Shown: positions 50,100 through 59,158 of the stretch, piece by piece
How positions within the stretch are numbered: the stretch's first letter is position 1
Layout of the letters: every line of letters begins with the position of its first letter
From: UBA2040 sp041674745
Lineage (GTDB): Bacteria; Bacteroidota; Bacteroidia; Flavobacteriales_D; Crocinitomicaceae
Direction: 5' to 3'
DNA: 64,000 nt
NCBI GenBank assembly: GCA_041674745.1
Contig: JBAYVD010000003.1
Location: forward strand, 124,001-188,000
Notes under the pieces: model-generated
Seen by the model: only the letters and a program-made list of their open reading frames with translations
Told to the model about the DNA's origin: nothing
The model's database searches: none
Made by a program: the position numbers and the translations under genes

Positions 50100-51632
50100 A
50101 TGAATTCAATTACAGGGTTAATACTCGGACTTGTCGGTGGAGGAGTTGCTGCGTTTATTGCGCAGAAATTCATATTGAAAGGCAAAGCTGAGCAAATTTT
50201 GAAGACTGCAGAATCAGAAGGTGAGTCGATCAAAAAAGAAAAAATCATTCAAGCCAAAGAGCGATTCTTGAAATTGAAAGAAGAGCACGAAGAAAATGTA
50301 AAAGACCGCGAAAGAAAATTGCAATCCAATGAAGATCGCGCTCGCCAAAAAGAAAAAACACTTTCTCAAAAAATTGAAGAGGCTGCTCGTCAGGAAAAAG
50401 ACTATGTGAAAAAGCAAGAATTGTTGGACAGCAAAATTCAAATTGCTGAATTGAAACACCAAGAATTGGACAAGGTTCAGCAAAAACGCGTTTTGGAATT
50501 GTCAAAATTGAGCGGAATGAGCCAAGAAGATGCCAAAAACATGATGATGGAAGCGATGAAAGACGAAGCACGTACAAGTGCCATGTCTCACATCAAAGAA
50601 ATCATGGAAGAAGCAAATTTGAATGCCTCCAAAGAAGCAAAGAAAATTGTGATCCAAGCAATTCAGCGAGTAGCACAAGAGCAAACGGTTGAAAATGCTG
50701 TATCTATTTTCAACATTGAAAATGATGACGTAAAAGGTAGAATCATTGGTCGTGAAGGACGAAACATTCGAGCTTTAGAAGCAGCAACGGGTGTTGAAAT
50801 CGTAGTAGACGATACCCCAGAAGCGATCATCCTTTCTTGTTTTGATCCCGTTCGTCGTGAAATTGCTCGACTATCCTTGCACCAATTGGTTTCCGATGGT
50901 CGTATTCACCCCGCTCGAATTGAAGAGGTGGTAGCGAAAACAAAAAAACAACTGGAAGAAGAAATCGCCGAAACGGGAAAAAGAACCTGTATCGATTTAG
51001 GAATTCACGGTTTGCATCCGGAATTAACCAGAATGGTTGGAAGAATGAAATACCGATCTTCTTATGGTCAAAACTTGTTGCAACACTCTCGTGAAGTAGC
51101 CAATATGTGCGCCATCATGGCAGCGGAATTGGGCTTGAACGTGAAAATTGCGAAACGTGCTGGATTGCTCCACGATATTGGTAAAGTTCCAGATGACGAA
51201 CCAGAATTGCCACACGCTATTTTGGGTATGAAAATCGCAGAGAAATATGGTGAAAAACCAGAAGTACTCAACGCGATTGGTGCTCACCACGATGAAATTG
51301 AAATGACATCCATGATTTCTCCAATTGTTCAAATTTGTGACTCCATTTCAGGAGCACGACCTGGAGCACGACGAGAAATTGTAGAATCGTATATCAAACG
51401 AATCAAAGAATTGGAAAGCCTTGCTTTGTCTTACGAAGGCGTGAGTAGTGCTTTCGCTTTGCAAGCTGGACGAGAATTGCGTGTAATGGTCGAAAGTGAA
51501 AGAGTAACCGATTTGCGTGCAGACGAGTTGTCATTTGCGATCTCTCAACAAATTCAAACAGAAATGACGTATCCTGGACAGGTAAAAGTAACCGTGATTC
51601 GTGAAAAAAGAGCGGTGAATTACGCAAAATAA
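50100..51632 (+). CDS. rny: Ribonuclease Y
   Basis: A 510-residue membrane-anchored endoribonuclease that starts decay of many mRNAs. An N-terminal membrane helix (about residues 3-21, ILGLVGGGVAAFIAQ) is followed by a long coiled coil to about 175, a KH RNA-binding domain near 200-265 (GRIIGREGRNIRALEAATG) and an HD phosphodiesterase domain near 325-425 (LLQHSREVANM, then GLLHDIGKVPD). All domain landmarks and the length are standard. A terminator follows. Confidence 0.98.
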   Translation: MNSITGLILGLVGGGVAAFIAQKFILKGKAEQILKTAESEGESIKKEKIIQAKERFLKLKEEHEENVKDRERKLQSNEDRARQKEKTLSQKIEEAARQEKDYVKKQELLDSKIQIAELKHQELDKVQQKRVLELSKLSGMSQEDAKNMMMEAMKDEARTSAMSHIKEIMEEANLNASKEAKKIVIQAIQRVAQEQTVENAVSIFNIENDDVKGRIIGREGRNIRALEAATGVEIVVDDTPEAIILSCFDPVRREIARLSLHQLVSDGRIHPARIEEVVAKTKKQLEEEIAETGKRTCIDLGIHGLHPELTRMVGRMKYRSSYGQNLLQHSREVANMCAIMAAELGLNVKIAKRAGLLHDIGKVPDDEPELPHAILGMKIAEKYGEKPEVLNAIGAHHDEIEMTSMISPIVQICDSISGARPGARREIVESYIKRIKELESLALSYEGVSSAFALQAGRELRVMVESERVTDLRADELSFAISQQIQTEMTYPGQVKVTVIREKRAVNYAK

Positions 51633-51649
51633 GCAAACACATTCTAGTG

Positions 51650-51687
51650 AAAAAAGAGGGATCGGAAACGAGACCTCTTTTTTTTTA
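51650..51687 (+). terminator. Rho-independent terminator after rny
   Basis: AAAAAAGAGG and CCTCTTTTTT flank a short loop (gatcggaaacgaga) and the right arm runs on into nine to ten T. It separates rny from the surface-polysaccharide cluster. Confidence 0.85.
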
Positions 51688-51750
51688 AGTCAAAATGAAC
51701 GCTAAGTTTAATACATTTGACAACCAAGTTTCTTCTTAAGTGTAAAATGC

Positions 51751-53067
51751 ATGTTCAAAAAATGGAGAAAATCTGAATTTCTGCGATCGGTTGCCACGTT
51801 GATGACCGGCACCTTACTTGCGCAGCTGTTTTCCTATCTTTTGTATCCTGTACTGACCCGAATTTACTCTACGGAGGAAATGGGTGATTTGGGCGTTTAC
51901 ATGCGATGGGTGGCAATTATTGCAGCCATTGCAACTGCTCGTTTTGAATTGGCATTGCCTTTGCCCAAACGCGATCAACATGCCTTTTTGTTGTTTCGTC
52001 TCGCCTTGCGTATTTCGTATGTTGTGTTAGGCGCTTGTCTTTTGTTTTCTTTGATCTACTTCTTTTTGATTCCTCAGCATGTTTCTACGGTTGTGATAGC
52101 AGTACTTACAATCATTAGTGCTTACATCACCGTCTGGATCAATTTGGGTATTCATTGGTCGATTCGGAATAAAAAATTCAAAAGTATTTCTGGTCAACGG
52201 ATGATTAATTCCATCTCGGTAAATGTACTGCGTTGGATTTTTGGCGTTTTTGGCTTCGGTTCCATGGGATTAATCGTGGCGACGGTACTGGGTTCTTTCC
52301 TTTCTATTTTTGCTTTTATCCGCGATTTCTTGAAGTTCAAACCGACACATCAATTGTTTTCTGATAATCGAAAGTTGAGAGTGGCAGCCAAAACCTACCA
52401 GGCCTTTCCCAGGGTCAATTTACCGCATAATTTAGTAGAATTAAGCGTTGATTTGCTGCTTTCGGTCTTTGTGGTGCTGTATTTTGGGAAGGGAATTTTT
52501 GGTTCGTACAGTCATGCTTTTATGATGTTAAAATTGCCCTTGGCGATTATCGGTCAGTCTGTGGGACAAGTGTTTTTCAATCGATGCTCTGAAACCTTGA
52601 ATCGAGGTGAATCTGTCTATGCTGAATCGTTGCGTATGGCTAAGATTTTATTTCTGATTGCGTTGATGCCGTTCACCGTTTTATTTTTCTTCGGCGAACC
52701 TATTTTTGGATTCGTCTTCGGTGACCAATGGTATCAATCTGGCCGGTTTGCGGAAATCTTAGCGCCTTATTTGATGATCAATTTTATGCTGTCACCGCTT
52801 TCCATTTTACCGATATTGCTGAATCGACAAAAAGCGGCGCTATACATGGGACTGTTTTTTGGTGTCATTCAACTGTTTACTTTTGGCCTTTTACCAAACC
52901 TATTGGACGGTGGAGTAGGTAATTTTTCTGAATCGAATTTTAGATGGATTTTAAGTGTCAACTCAGCAATAATGGTCGTTTATTTAATTTTTGTCTTTTA
53001 TTTGTATTTGCGCTTTGCTAAAGAGGGTAGACGAGAGGTTATGACTTCAAATCAAACACCTGTTTAA
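51751..53067 (+). CDS. wzx: Polysaccharide flippase (Wzx/MVF-like)
   Basis: A 438-residue membrane protein with about twelve hydrophobic segments, of the polysaccharide-biosynthesis (MATE/MVF-like) flippase type that moves undecaprenyl-linked oligosaccharides to the periplasmic face. The N-terminal TLMTGTLLAQLFSYLLYPVL and TRIYSTEEMGDLGVYMRWVA form the family signature. It opens a rightward cluster of about 12 kb. A second flippase gene follows 42 bp later. Confidence 0.92.
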   Translation: MFKKWRKSEFLRSVATLMTGTLLAQLFSYLLYPVLTRIYSTEEMGDLGVYMRWVAIIAAIATARFELALPLPKRDQHAFLLFRLALRISYVVLGACLLFSLIYFFLIPQHVSTVVIAVLTIISAYITVWINLGIHWSIRNKKFKSISGQRMINSISVNVLRWIFGVFGFGSMGLIVATVLGSFLSIFAFIRDFLKFKPTHQLFSDNRKLRVAAKTYQAFPRVNLPHNLVELSVDLLLSVFVVLYFGKGIFGSYSHAFMMLKLPLAIIGQSVGQVFFNRCSETLNRGESVYAESLRMAKILFLIALMPFTVLFFFGEPIFGFVFGDQWYQSGRFAEILAPYLMINFMLSPLSILPILLNRQKAALYMGLFFGVIQLFTFGLLPNLLDGGVGNFSESNFRWILSVNSAIMVVYLIFVFYLYLRFAKEGRREVMTSNQTPV

Positions 53068-53109
53068 AAAGTATTCATCCAATAATCAGTAAGAAACGAG
53101 TAGAGAAAA

Positions 53110-54387
53110 ATGAGTAGTTACTTGGAAAAATTTAAAAACAGGTCTGATTTTACACGAAATATTGTGAAATTGATTTCTGGTACTGCTTTGGCTCAAATCA
53201 TCAGCATTTTAATTTCACCCATTTTAACACGTATATATTCACCCGAAGAATTTGGTGCATTCACCATTCTAGTATCGATATATGGCATGCTCGCATTGGT
53301 GACAGGTGGAAGATACGAAGTGGCAATTTTGTTACCAAAACGCAAAGGAGAAGCCTCCAATTTAATGGTGCTCTCTCTCTTTTTTAACCTGATATTTTCA
53401 ATTTTTGTCTTTGTCGTACTCTTTGTACTCGATTATTTTTGGATAGACAACAAATTGGGGATTTGGTATTATCTAATTCCTGTTTTTGTTTTTTTAGTTG
53501 GATTTGTACAAATACTAAATACTTGGTTTAACCGCCGAAAGATGTACAATGAAATTGCCGTTAATAAAATATCTTCTTCGTTATTTACAAATGGTTTTTC
53601 CTTGTTTTTTGGGTTTTTAAAAATGAATTTTAACGGATTAATGGGGGGCGCTTTAGTCGCTTCGTTGGTTAATTTTCTGGTTGTTTTGTATCAAATTAAA
53701 AAAGATTTCCAATATGTTGTGCGCACCAGTTCCTTAAATCAACTCAAAAAATTGGCAACTGAATACAAACGTTTTCCATTGGTCAATTCTTTTCAATCTG
53801 TTTTGGATGCAACCCAAATCAATGGACTGATTTACATCATTTCTGGACTCTTTGGACAGCTAATTGTGGGTGTTTTTTCCCTTTCCCTTCGAATCTTGTT
53901 GGCACCGATGAATTTTATCGGTGGAGCGATATCACAGGTTTTTTACCAGGAGGCAAGCGACCGATACAATCAGGATAAACCGCTGATGCCATTGGTGAAT
54001 AGAACATTGAAACAAACGGGTTTACTCATTTCGGTGGTGTTATTGGTTCTCTTGTTTTTTGGTCCACAATTGTTTGCCTTCGTGTTTGGTGAACGCTGGC
54101 GGGAAGCGGGTGTATATGCACAAATCTTGAGTCCATGGGTGTGTTTAGACTTTGTTCGAGCTCCACTTTCTCAAATCCCACTTATCTTCAAGCAACAAAA
54201 TCAAATGTTAATTTTTACGGTTTTCAGTAACCTAATCATCTTATTTATAGCCATCTTGATAGGTTTCTATTTTGAAAATATGAAAACCATGCTGCTGGTG
54301 TTGACTTTTTGCCAAGTAGTTTACTTATTGTTGTTAATTTTATGGTTTTATAAATCAACCATTAAATACGATAAAACGTTACGTTAA
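53110..54387 (+). CDS. Second polysaccharide flippase (Wzx/MVF-like)
   Basis: A 425-residue membrane protein of the same family as the preceding gene. It begins VKLISGTALAQIISILISPI and continues LTRIYSPEEFGAFTILVSIY, then GRYEVAILLPKRKGEA, which closely parallels ARFELALPLPKRDQHA in the first copy. The two are therefore tandem paralogues with considerable divergence. Either each handles a different repeat unit or one exports a different lipid-linked molecule. Confidence 0.92.
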   Translation: MSSYLEKFKNRSDFTRNIVKLISGTALAQIISILISPILTRIYSPEEFGAFTILVSIYGMLALVTGGRYEVAILLPKRKGEASNLMVLSLFFNLIFSIFVFVVLFVLDYFWIDNKLGIWYYLIPVFVFLVGFVQILNTWFNRRKMYNEIAVNKISSSLFTNGFSLFFGFLKMNFNGLMGGALVASLVNFLVVLYQIKKDFQYVVRTSSLNQLKKLATEYKRFPLVNSFQSVLDATQINGLIYIISGLFGQLIVGVFSLSLRILLAPMNFIGGAISQVFYQEASDRYNQDKPLMPLVNRTLKQTGLLISVVLLVLLFFGPQLFAFVFGERWREAGVYAQILSPWVCLDFVRAPLSQIPLIFKQQNQMLIFTVFSNLIILFIAILIGFYFENMKTMLLVLTFCQVVYLLLLILWFYKSTIKYDKTLR

Positions 54388-54425
54388 ATATTCGTAAACT
54401 AAATATTAACAACTCATACTATTCA

Positions 54426-55709
54426 ATGACTTCACTATTGGGCTATTTAAAGCAAAATTATTTGTATCTCTTTTTTATTGTTTTGGCATTTTTTCCAACA
54501 GTACGGATATTGGCTTTTGGTCCAAATTCAGCTCAAAATACGGTTCAATTAGTTTTCTCTGTCTTGCCAGAAATACTTTTTTTAGTGATTCTCTTGTATT
54601 GGAGTCTTGTGCGAATTAAACAAAAATCAATAACCTTGCACTGGCTTGACAGAATTGTTTTGCTCTATCTTTTGTATAACCTCGTTGTTGGAATTATTTT
54701 TTCTGGTAATTTGAAGTTAAGTACGTATTCTATTCGGTTGACCTATCTCCCGATGATGATTTATTTTGTAGCCAGCCTTTCCACATTCACTTTCGAGAAA
54801 ACGGTAGCAATTTTGCATAAGATTTTCGTCTTTTTTGTTGTTTTTTCCGTGCTTGGCATAGTGCTCTATTTTGTGTTTCCTAACATCCAGCATTATTTTT
54901 TAAATGAAGTGAGTCATGGCAAAATAGCTGTTTATTTCGTCGTAAGAATGACATCTTTGCTATGGACGCCAGTTGTATACTCAACTGTCGTAATGGCTTC
55001 CCTTTTGTATTTTAGTTTTAAATACTTAACCGAAGAAAAGATGAAATATTTGCTTTTTTCCGGATTGCTTTATTTTAGTTTGTTCATGACCATGTCTAGG
55101 GGTGCGTTTGTTGCCGTCGGTTTTTCGATGATAATTTTGTTTGTGTTCAGCAGAAAATGGAAATACATCGCTCATCTTGCCTCCATGGGGTTAATCATGT
55201 TCCTATTGGTCGGTTTTTACATTTCCAACCCAATAAATATAGCCAAATGGGTATTTCAAAGCTCTGTGGAAACGGCTGAAATGAACGATGAACTTACACG
55301 AGTTAAACTTTGGAAGAAAACGGAGAAATTGTCCTACACTCCTTTTGGATTGGGATTAGGGAAATCAGGTCATGTTGCCCACCGATTTTTTACGGAAGAT
55401 TCGGATGAGTTTAGCAAAGGGGAAGTTGCGCTGGGAACCACGGATGGCTGGTACAAGAAACTGGCTTTTGAAACGGGTTATTTGGCTTTGATTTTCTACA
55501 TCGGCCTCATTCTATCTTTTTTAGGTTCTTTTTGGTGGTATTATCGAAAAAATGGATGGGATGTACTCACATTTGTTGCCGTTTTCATCATCGCTGTGAA
55601 CGTTCAGAATTTGGTGAGTAATGTGAATGATTTTTATTTGGTAGCTTATCTTTATTGGTTGGTTTTGGGTATTTTTGTGCTAAAACTCAAGCAAACAAGG
55701 AATGGATGA
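54426..55709 (+). CDS. O-antigen polymerase/ligase-like membrane protein
   Basis: A 427-residue membrane protein with about ten to twelve hydrophobic segments and a large periplasmic loop before the last segments, the layout of Wzy polymerases and WaaL ligases (Wzy_C/RfaL superfamily). Typical clues are TMSRGAFVAVGFSMIILFVF and the loop residues FGLGLGKSGHVAHRFF. It overlaps the next glycosyltransferase gene by 8 bp. A second protein of this class is at 59159; one of them is probably the polymerase and the other the ligase. Confidence 0.8.
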   Translation: MTSLLGYLKQNYLYLFFIVLAFFPTVRILAFGPNSAQNTVQLVFSVLPEILFLVILLYWSLVRIKQKSITLHWLDRIVLLYLLYNLVVGIIFSGNLKLSTYSIRLTYLPMMIYFVASLSTFTFEKTVAILHKIFVFFVVFSVLGIVLYFVFPNIQHYFLNEVSHGKIAVYFVVRMTSLLWTPVVYSTVVMASLLYFSFKYLTEEKMKYLLFSGLLYFSLFMTMSRGAFVAVGFSMIILFVFSRKWKYIAHLASMGLIMFLLVGFYISNPINIAKWVFQSSVETAEMNDELTRVKLWKKTEKLSYTPFGLGLGKSGHVAHRFFTEDSDEFSKGEVALGTTDGWYKKLAFETGYLALIFYIGLILSFLGSFWWYYRKNGWDVLTFVAVFIIAVNVQNLVSNVNDFYLVAYLYWLVLGIFVLKLKQTRNG

Positions 55710-56622
55710 ATTGAAAATTTCCATAGTAATCGTTAATTACAATGTGAAAGAGCTTCTTTTGACCTGTTTGCGTTCGCTTTATCATTTTCATATTGATTCT
55801 TCTTTTTTTGAAGTGATAGTGGTCGATAATGAATCGAAAGATGATTCATGTGACGCTATTCGCCAGGAATTTCCTCAAGTTATTCTTATTGAAAACAATA
55901 CAAATGCGGGTTTTCCAAAAGCCAACAACCAAGGTTTTGAAATCGCAAAGGGACAATATATTTTTATGCTGAACCCAGATACAGAATTCAAAGAGAACTC
56001 TTTGGATCGTATCTTGAAATACATGGAAGAAAATGAATCGGTTGATTTGTTGGGCCCAGGTTTGCTCAATACCGATGGCAGTCGACAACAAAGTGTGTGG
56101 CGATTTCCAAGTTTGAGTTCTGTGTTTTGCGAAAGTTTTTATTTGAAATTTCTCCTGAAAAAGAAAAATTACCTAGATAAAAATTTCGAACAGACCTTTG
56201 AAGCTGAGAGTTTTTCGGGTGCCGCAATTTTTTTTCGATCCAACGTATTGCAAAAGATTGGTAATTTGGATGAAACCATGTTTTGGATTGAAGATGTGGA
56301 ATTTTGTTACCGAGCAGTGAAGAATAATTTGAAATGCGTCTATTTCCCAGAAACCAAGATTTTGCACCATATTGGACAAAGTGCCAAAAAGAATTACAAC
56401 ATTTCTTTATCCAATCAAATCTTTAATAAGATTAAGTTTTTCAAGAAACAGCACAGTGTAGCACAATGGCTATTAATTGTTGCCATGAGTTATCTTCAAG
56501 TCATACTAAAGATAGGCATTTTTGGAATGTTGTCGCCTTTCAAGACTGTCTACAAATTGAAAGCACAAGCTTATTTGTATACCTTACCCAAAATCTATAA
56601 TCCGCCAAAAGGCATTGCATAA
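55702..56622 (+). CDS. Glycosyltransferase family 2 (rhamnosyltransferase-like)
   Basis: A 306-residue GT2 enzyme. It begins KISIVIVNYNVKELLLTCLR, the fingerprint of the rhamnosyl/galactofuranosyl GT2 group, followed by VVDNESKDDSC, NAGFPKANNQG and the DXD motif in MLNPDTEF. Later landmarks are SGAAIFFRSNVL and MFWIEDVEFCYR. A possible amphipathic segment near the C-terminus may attach it to the membrane. It ends directly at the next start codon. The exact sugar is unknown. Confidence 0.93.
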   Translation: MDELKISIVIVNYNVKELLLTCLRSLYHFHIDSSFFEVIVVDNESKDDSCDAIRQEFPQVILIENNTNAGFPKANNQGFEIAKGQYIFMLNPDTEFKENSLDRILKYMEENESVDLLGPGLLNTDGSRQQSVWRFPSLSSVFCESFYLKFLLKKKNYLDKNFEQTFEAESFSGAAIFFRSNVLQKIGNLDETMFWIEDVEFCYRAVKNNLKCVYFPETKILHHIGQSAKKNYNISLSNQIFNKIKFFKKQHSVAQWLLIVAMSYLQVILKIGIFGMLSPFKTVYKLKAQAYLYTLPKIYNPPKGIA

Positions 56623-57552
56623 ATGGAAAAAGTCAATGTCATTATTACAGGTGGATCAGGTTTTATTGGGAAAGACTTGCTAAAAAAAATAGATCTTTCC
56701 GTATTTTCAGTGAGTCTGATCACGCGCGATAAGCAAAAGTTAATTCACCTAGAAAAGGAAGGTTTTAAAGTTGTTGAAGCTGATTTGTCCGATGTAGCAT
56801 CATTGAAAAAAGCTCTTGCGGGACAATCCATTTTATTGAACCTTGCCGCTGAAGTGCGAAACATTGAATTGCTGGAAAAGACAAATGTTCAAGGCACCAT
56901 AAATTTAGTGGAAGCGATCGTTTCATGTGGTATTCAAAAGGTCATTCATTTGAGCAGCGTTGGCGTTGTTGGAAGAGGATACAGTCTTGCATCGGTTGTC
57001 GTAACGGAGAAAACACTTGCCACCCCAGAAAACGAATACGAAAGAACAAAAAAAATATCCGAAGAGATATTGATTGAGGCGGAGAAGCAGGGCATTTTTC
57101 AGTTAACGATTTTAAGGCCAACCAATGTTTTTGGCGAAAATCACCCCTTCAATGCTTTGTTGAATTTGAGTCAGCATCTTTCTTCCGGGAAAATAGTGCC
57201 ATACATGAAAAATGCCGTCGTGAATTATGTTTATGTTTCGGATGTTTCGGCGACGATTCTTTTCTTTTTAAGCGATGACAGGAAAGGGATTTACCAAGTA
57301 GGAAGTTCAATGGAATTGTATGGTTTTTTAAGTTTAATGCAACGAACGTTGAGAAAAAAAGCGAAGCTCTTCAAAGTGCCGAAATTATTGATTATTTTGG
57401 CAAATAAGTTGGGGTTGAAACAATTTTCAAGTGTTTCAAACGGTGTAATTTATTCAGATGAAAAACTGAGGAAAATATTCAATTATCCTGTAGGGATAGA
57501 ACAAGGTGTAATCAATACATTGAATGATTTCGAAAATAAAAAACGATTATGA
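56623..57552 (+). CDS. NAD-dependent epimerase/dehydratase (extended SDR)
   Basis: A 309-residue extended SDR. The nucleotide-binding motif is ITGGSGFIGKDLL, followed by LLNLAAEVRN, HLSSVGVVG and the Tyr-x3-Lys pair in NEYERTKKISEE. Such enzymes act on nucleotide sugars, for example 4-epimerases, dehydratases or 4-ketoreductases. The cluster lacks a clear 4,6-dehydratase, and this protein could be a reductase or an epimerase. It starts on the base after the preceding stop codon. Confidence 0.88.
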   Translation: MEKVNVIITGGSGFIGKDLLKKIDLSVFSVSLITRDKQKLIHLEKEGFKVVEADLSDVASLKKALAGQSILLNLAAEVRNIELLEKTNVQGTINLVEAIVSCGIQKVIHLSSVGVVGRGYSLASVVVTEKTLATPENEYERTKKISEEILIEAEKQGIFQLTILRPTNVFGENHPFNALLNLSQHLSSGKIVPYMKNAVVNYVYVSDVSATILFFLSDDRKGIYQVGSSMELYGFLSLMQRTLRKKAKLFKVPKLLIILANKLGLKQFSSVSNGVIYSDEKLRKIFNYPVGIEQGVINTLNDFENKKRL

Positions 57553-58625
57553 AAATTTGTTTTTTTGGCGATGGAGAAAGTATACACATTCAACGATGGT
57601 GTCTGCATTTTCAAAAAATTGGCCATGAAGTCTCGCTGATCAGTTTTAAGAAAGTAGAAATACCCCATGTCACAACCTATTTAGTGGATGCAGGTAAAAT
57701 TCATGTCGATGGCGGCAATTGGCGCGTTCTATTGAGCTTTTTGAAAGTTCGAAAAATCGTGAAACAAATCGCTCCAGATGTATTTCACTCGCTTTATGCA
57801 ACGAGTTATGGCTTAACGGGTGCACTTTGTGGATTTCATCCCTACGTAATTACTGCTTTGGGATCAGACATTTTAATCAGTCCTAAGCAATCTGCGATTT
57901 ATCGATTGTTACTAAAATTTGCTGGTCGACGATCGGATTTGTTTACCGTCATGTCTGAGCATATGAGAATCGAAAGCGAGAAAATTGGTATTGCTGCTGA
58001 GAAAATCATGGTGCTGCCTTTCGGAATTGATCCAGCTGTTTTTAATGCAGACAACCGTCGATTGGAAGCCAGTAAATTCATCATGACCAGCACACGGAAT
58101 TTCGAAGATGTATACAACATCCCGCATCTTCTAAAATCCTTTCAACTGGTGCAGGAGAAAATTCCTCAGGCACATTTGAATTTGATTGGAGCAGGAAGTA
58201 AAAAGTTGGTTCTTGAAGAATTAGTAAAAGAGCTAAATCTGGAGGAAAAAGTTACTTTTCTCGGTAAAATTAGCCAAAAAGAAATGGTGGAAGTTTTCAA
58301 TTCTACGCATGTTTTTGTTTCTGTTTCTGTTTCAGATGGAAACAATATTTCCTTGAATGAAGCCATGGCGAGCGGTGTTTTTTGCATAGCCACCAACATT
58401 CCCGCCAATACCCAATGGATAGAAGACGGTAAAAATGGTTTTTTAGTGGAAATTGATGACGTAGAAACGTTGGCTGAAAAATTGATAGAAAGTCACGAAA
58501 ACTATGACTCTCTTCAAGCCGTCGCCATTCCAATCAACAAAGTCAAAATAGAAGAAAAAGGAATCTGGTCCAACAATATGGATACGATGGTCAAAAATTA
58601 TCAACGATTAATTCAAGGAAAATGA
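57549..58625 (+). CDS. Glycosyltransferase family 4
   Basis: A 358-residue GT4 enzyme that begins MKICFFGDGESIHIQRWC, as in a subgroup of capsule glycosyltransferases. The donor domain includes FKDVYNIPHLL-like segments, HLNLIGAGSKK and the EX7E-type region VSVSDGNNISLNEAMASGVF, with TNIPANTQWI after it. It overlaps the neighbours by 4 bp on both sides. The acceptor is the growing repeat unit; donor specificity is unknown. Confidence 0.9.
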   Translation: MKICFFGDGESIHIQRWCLHFQKIGHEVSLISFKKVEIPHVTTYLVDAGKIHVDGGNWRVLLSFLKVRKIVKQIAPDVFHSLYATSYGLTGALCGFHPYVITALGSDILISPKQSAIYRLLLKFAGRRSDLFTVMSEHMRIESEKIGIAAEKIMVLPFGIDPAVFNADNRRLEASKFIMTSTRNFEDVYNIPHLLKSFQLVQEKIPQAHLNLIGAGSKKLVLEELVKELNLEEKVTFLGKISQKEMVEVFNSTHVFVSVSVSDGNNISLNEAMASGVFCIATNIPANTQWIEDGKNGFLVEIDDVETLAEKLIESHENYDSLQAVAIPINKVKIEEKGIWSNNMDTMVKNYQRLIQGK

Positions 58626-59155
58626 AAAAACAATTGGTAATTATTGGTGCGGGTGGACATGCAAAGGTAATTGCCGATGCGGTTTGCAAGGCAGCTGAAT
58701 TTGAATTGCTTGGATTTGTCGATGCGCATCTACCGAAAGGAACGTTGGTTTTTAAAACCTATCGTGTCATTGAAACGCAATCTTTGATCCAGAATTTAAT
58801 TGACCCAAATACTTATTTTGTTTTTGGGATCGGGAACAATGCCATTCGACAAAAATTGGCACAAGATTTTCAAAAAGATTTACAATTTGCCTCCATCCTG
58901 CATCCTTCCAGTGTCGTATCCGATGAGGTAACAATTGGCAAAGGAACGGTTGTATTAGCAAATGCAGTCATCAATGCAGGAAGCAAAGTGGGGGATTTTT
59001 CGATTGTTGACAGTGGCGTTGTCATTGATCATGAATGTCAAATTGGAAATTTTTGTCATGTGAACGTCGGAACGATTGTTGGGAGCAACAGCGAGTTGGT
59101 CACGGGCGTGAAAACAGATTTAGGCGAAATCATTCCGAATTTTTCAAAACGATAA
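58622..59155 (+). CDS. Sugar O/N-acetyltransferase of the PglD/NeuD type
   Basis: A 177-residue protein with an N-terminal Rossmann-like part (LVIIGAGGHAKVIADAVCK, the PglD fingerprint) and a left-handed beta-helix of hexapeptide repeats (VTIGKGTVVLANAVINAGSK). The catalytic His of the family is in VVIDHECQIGN. The C-terminus (GVKTDLGEIIPNFSKR) is shorter than the usual 195-210 residues and lacks the last hexapeptide turns with the PAK-type ending. It may use an acetyl-CoA donor to modify a UDP-4-amino sugar; a DegT aminotransferase is encoded 2.5 kb downstream. Confidence 0.88.
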   Translation: MKKQLVIIGAGGHAKVIADAVCKAAEFELLGFVDAHLPKGTLVFKTYRVIETQSLIQNLIDPNTYFVFGIGNNAIRQKLAQDFQKDLQFASILHPSSVVSDEVTIGKGTVVLANAVINAGSKVGDFSIVDSGVVIDHECQIGNFCHVNVGTIVGSNSELVTGVKTDLGEIIPNFSKR

Positions 59156-59158
59156 TTC

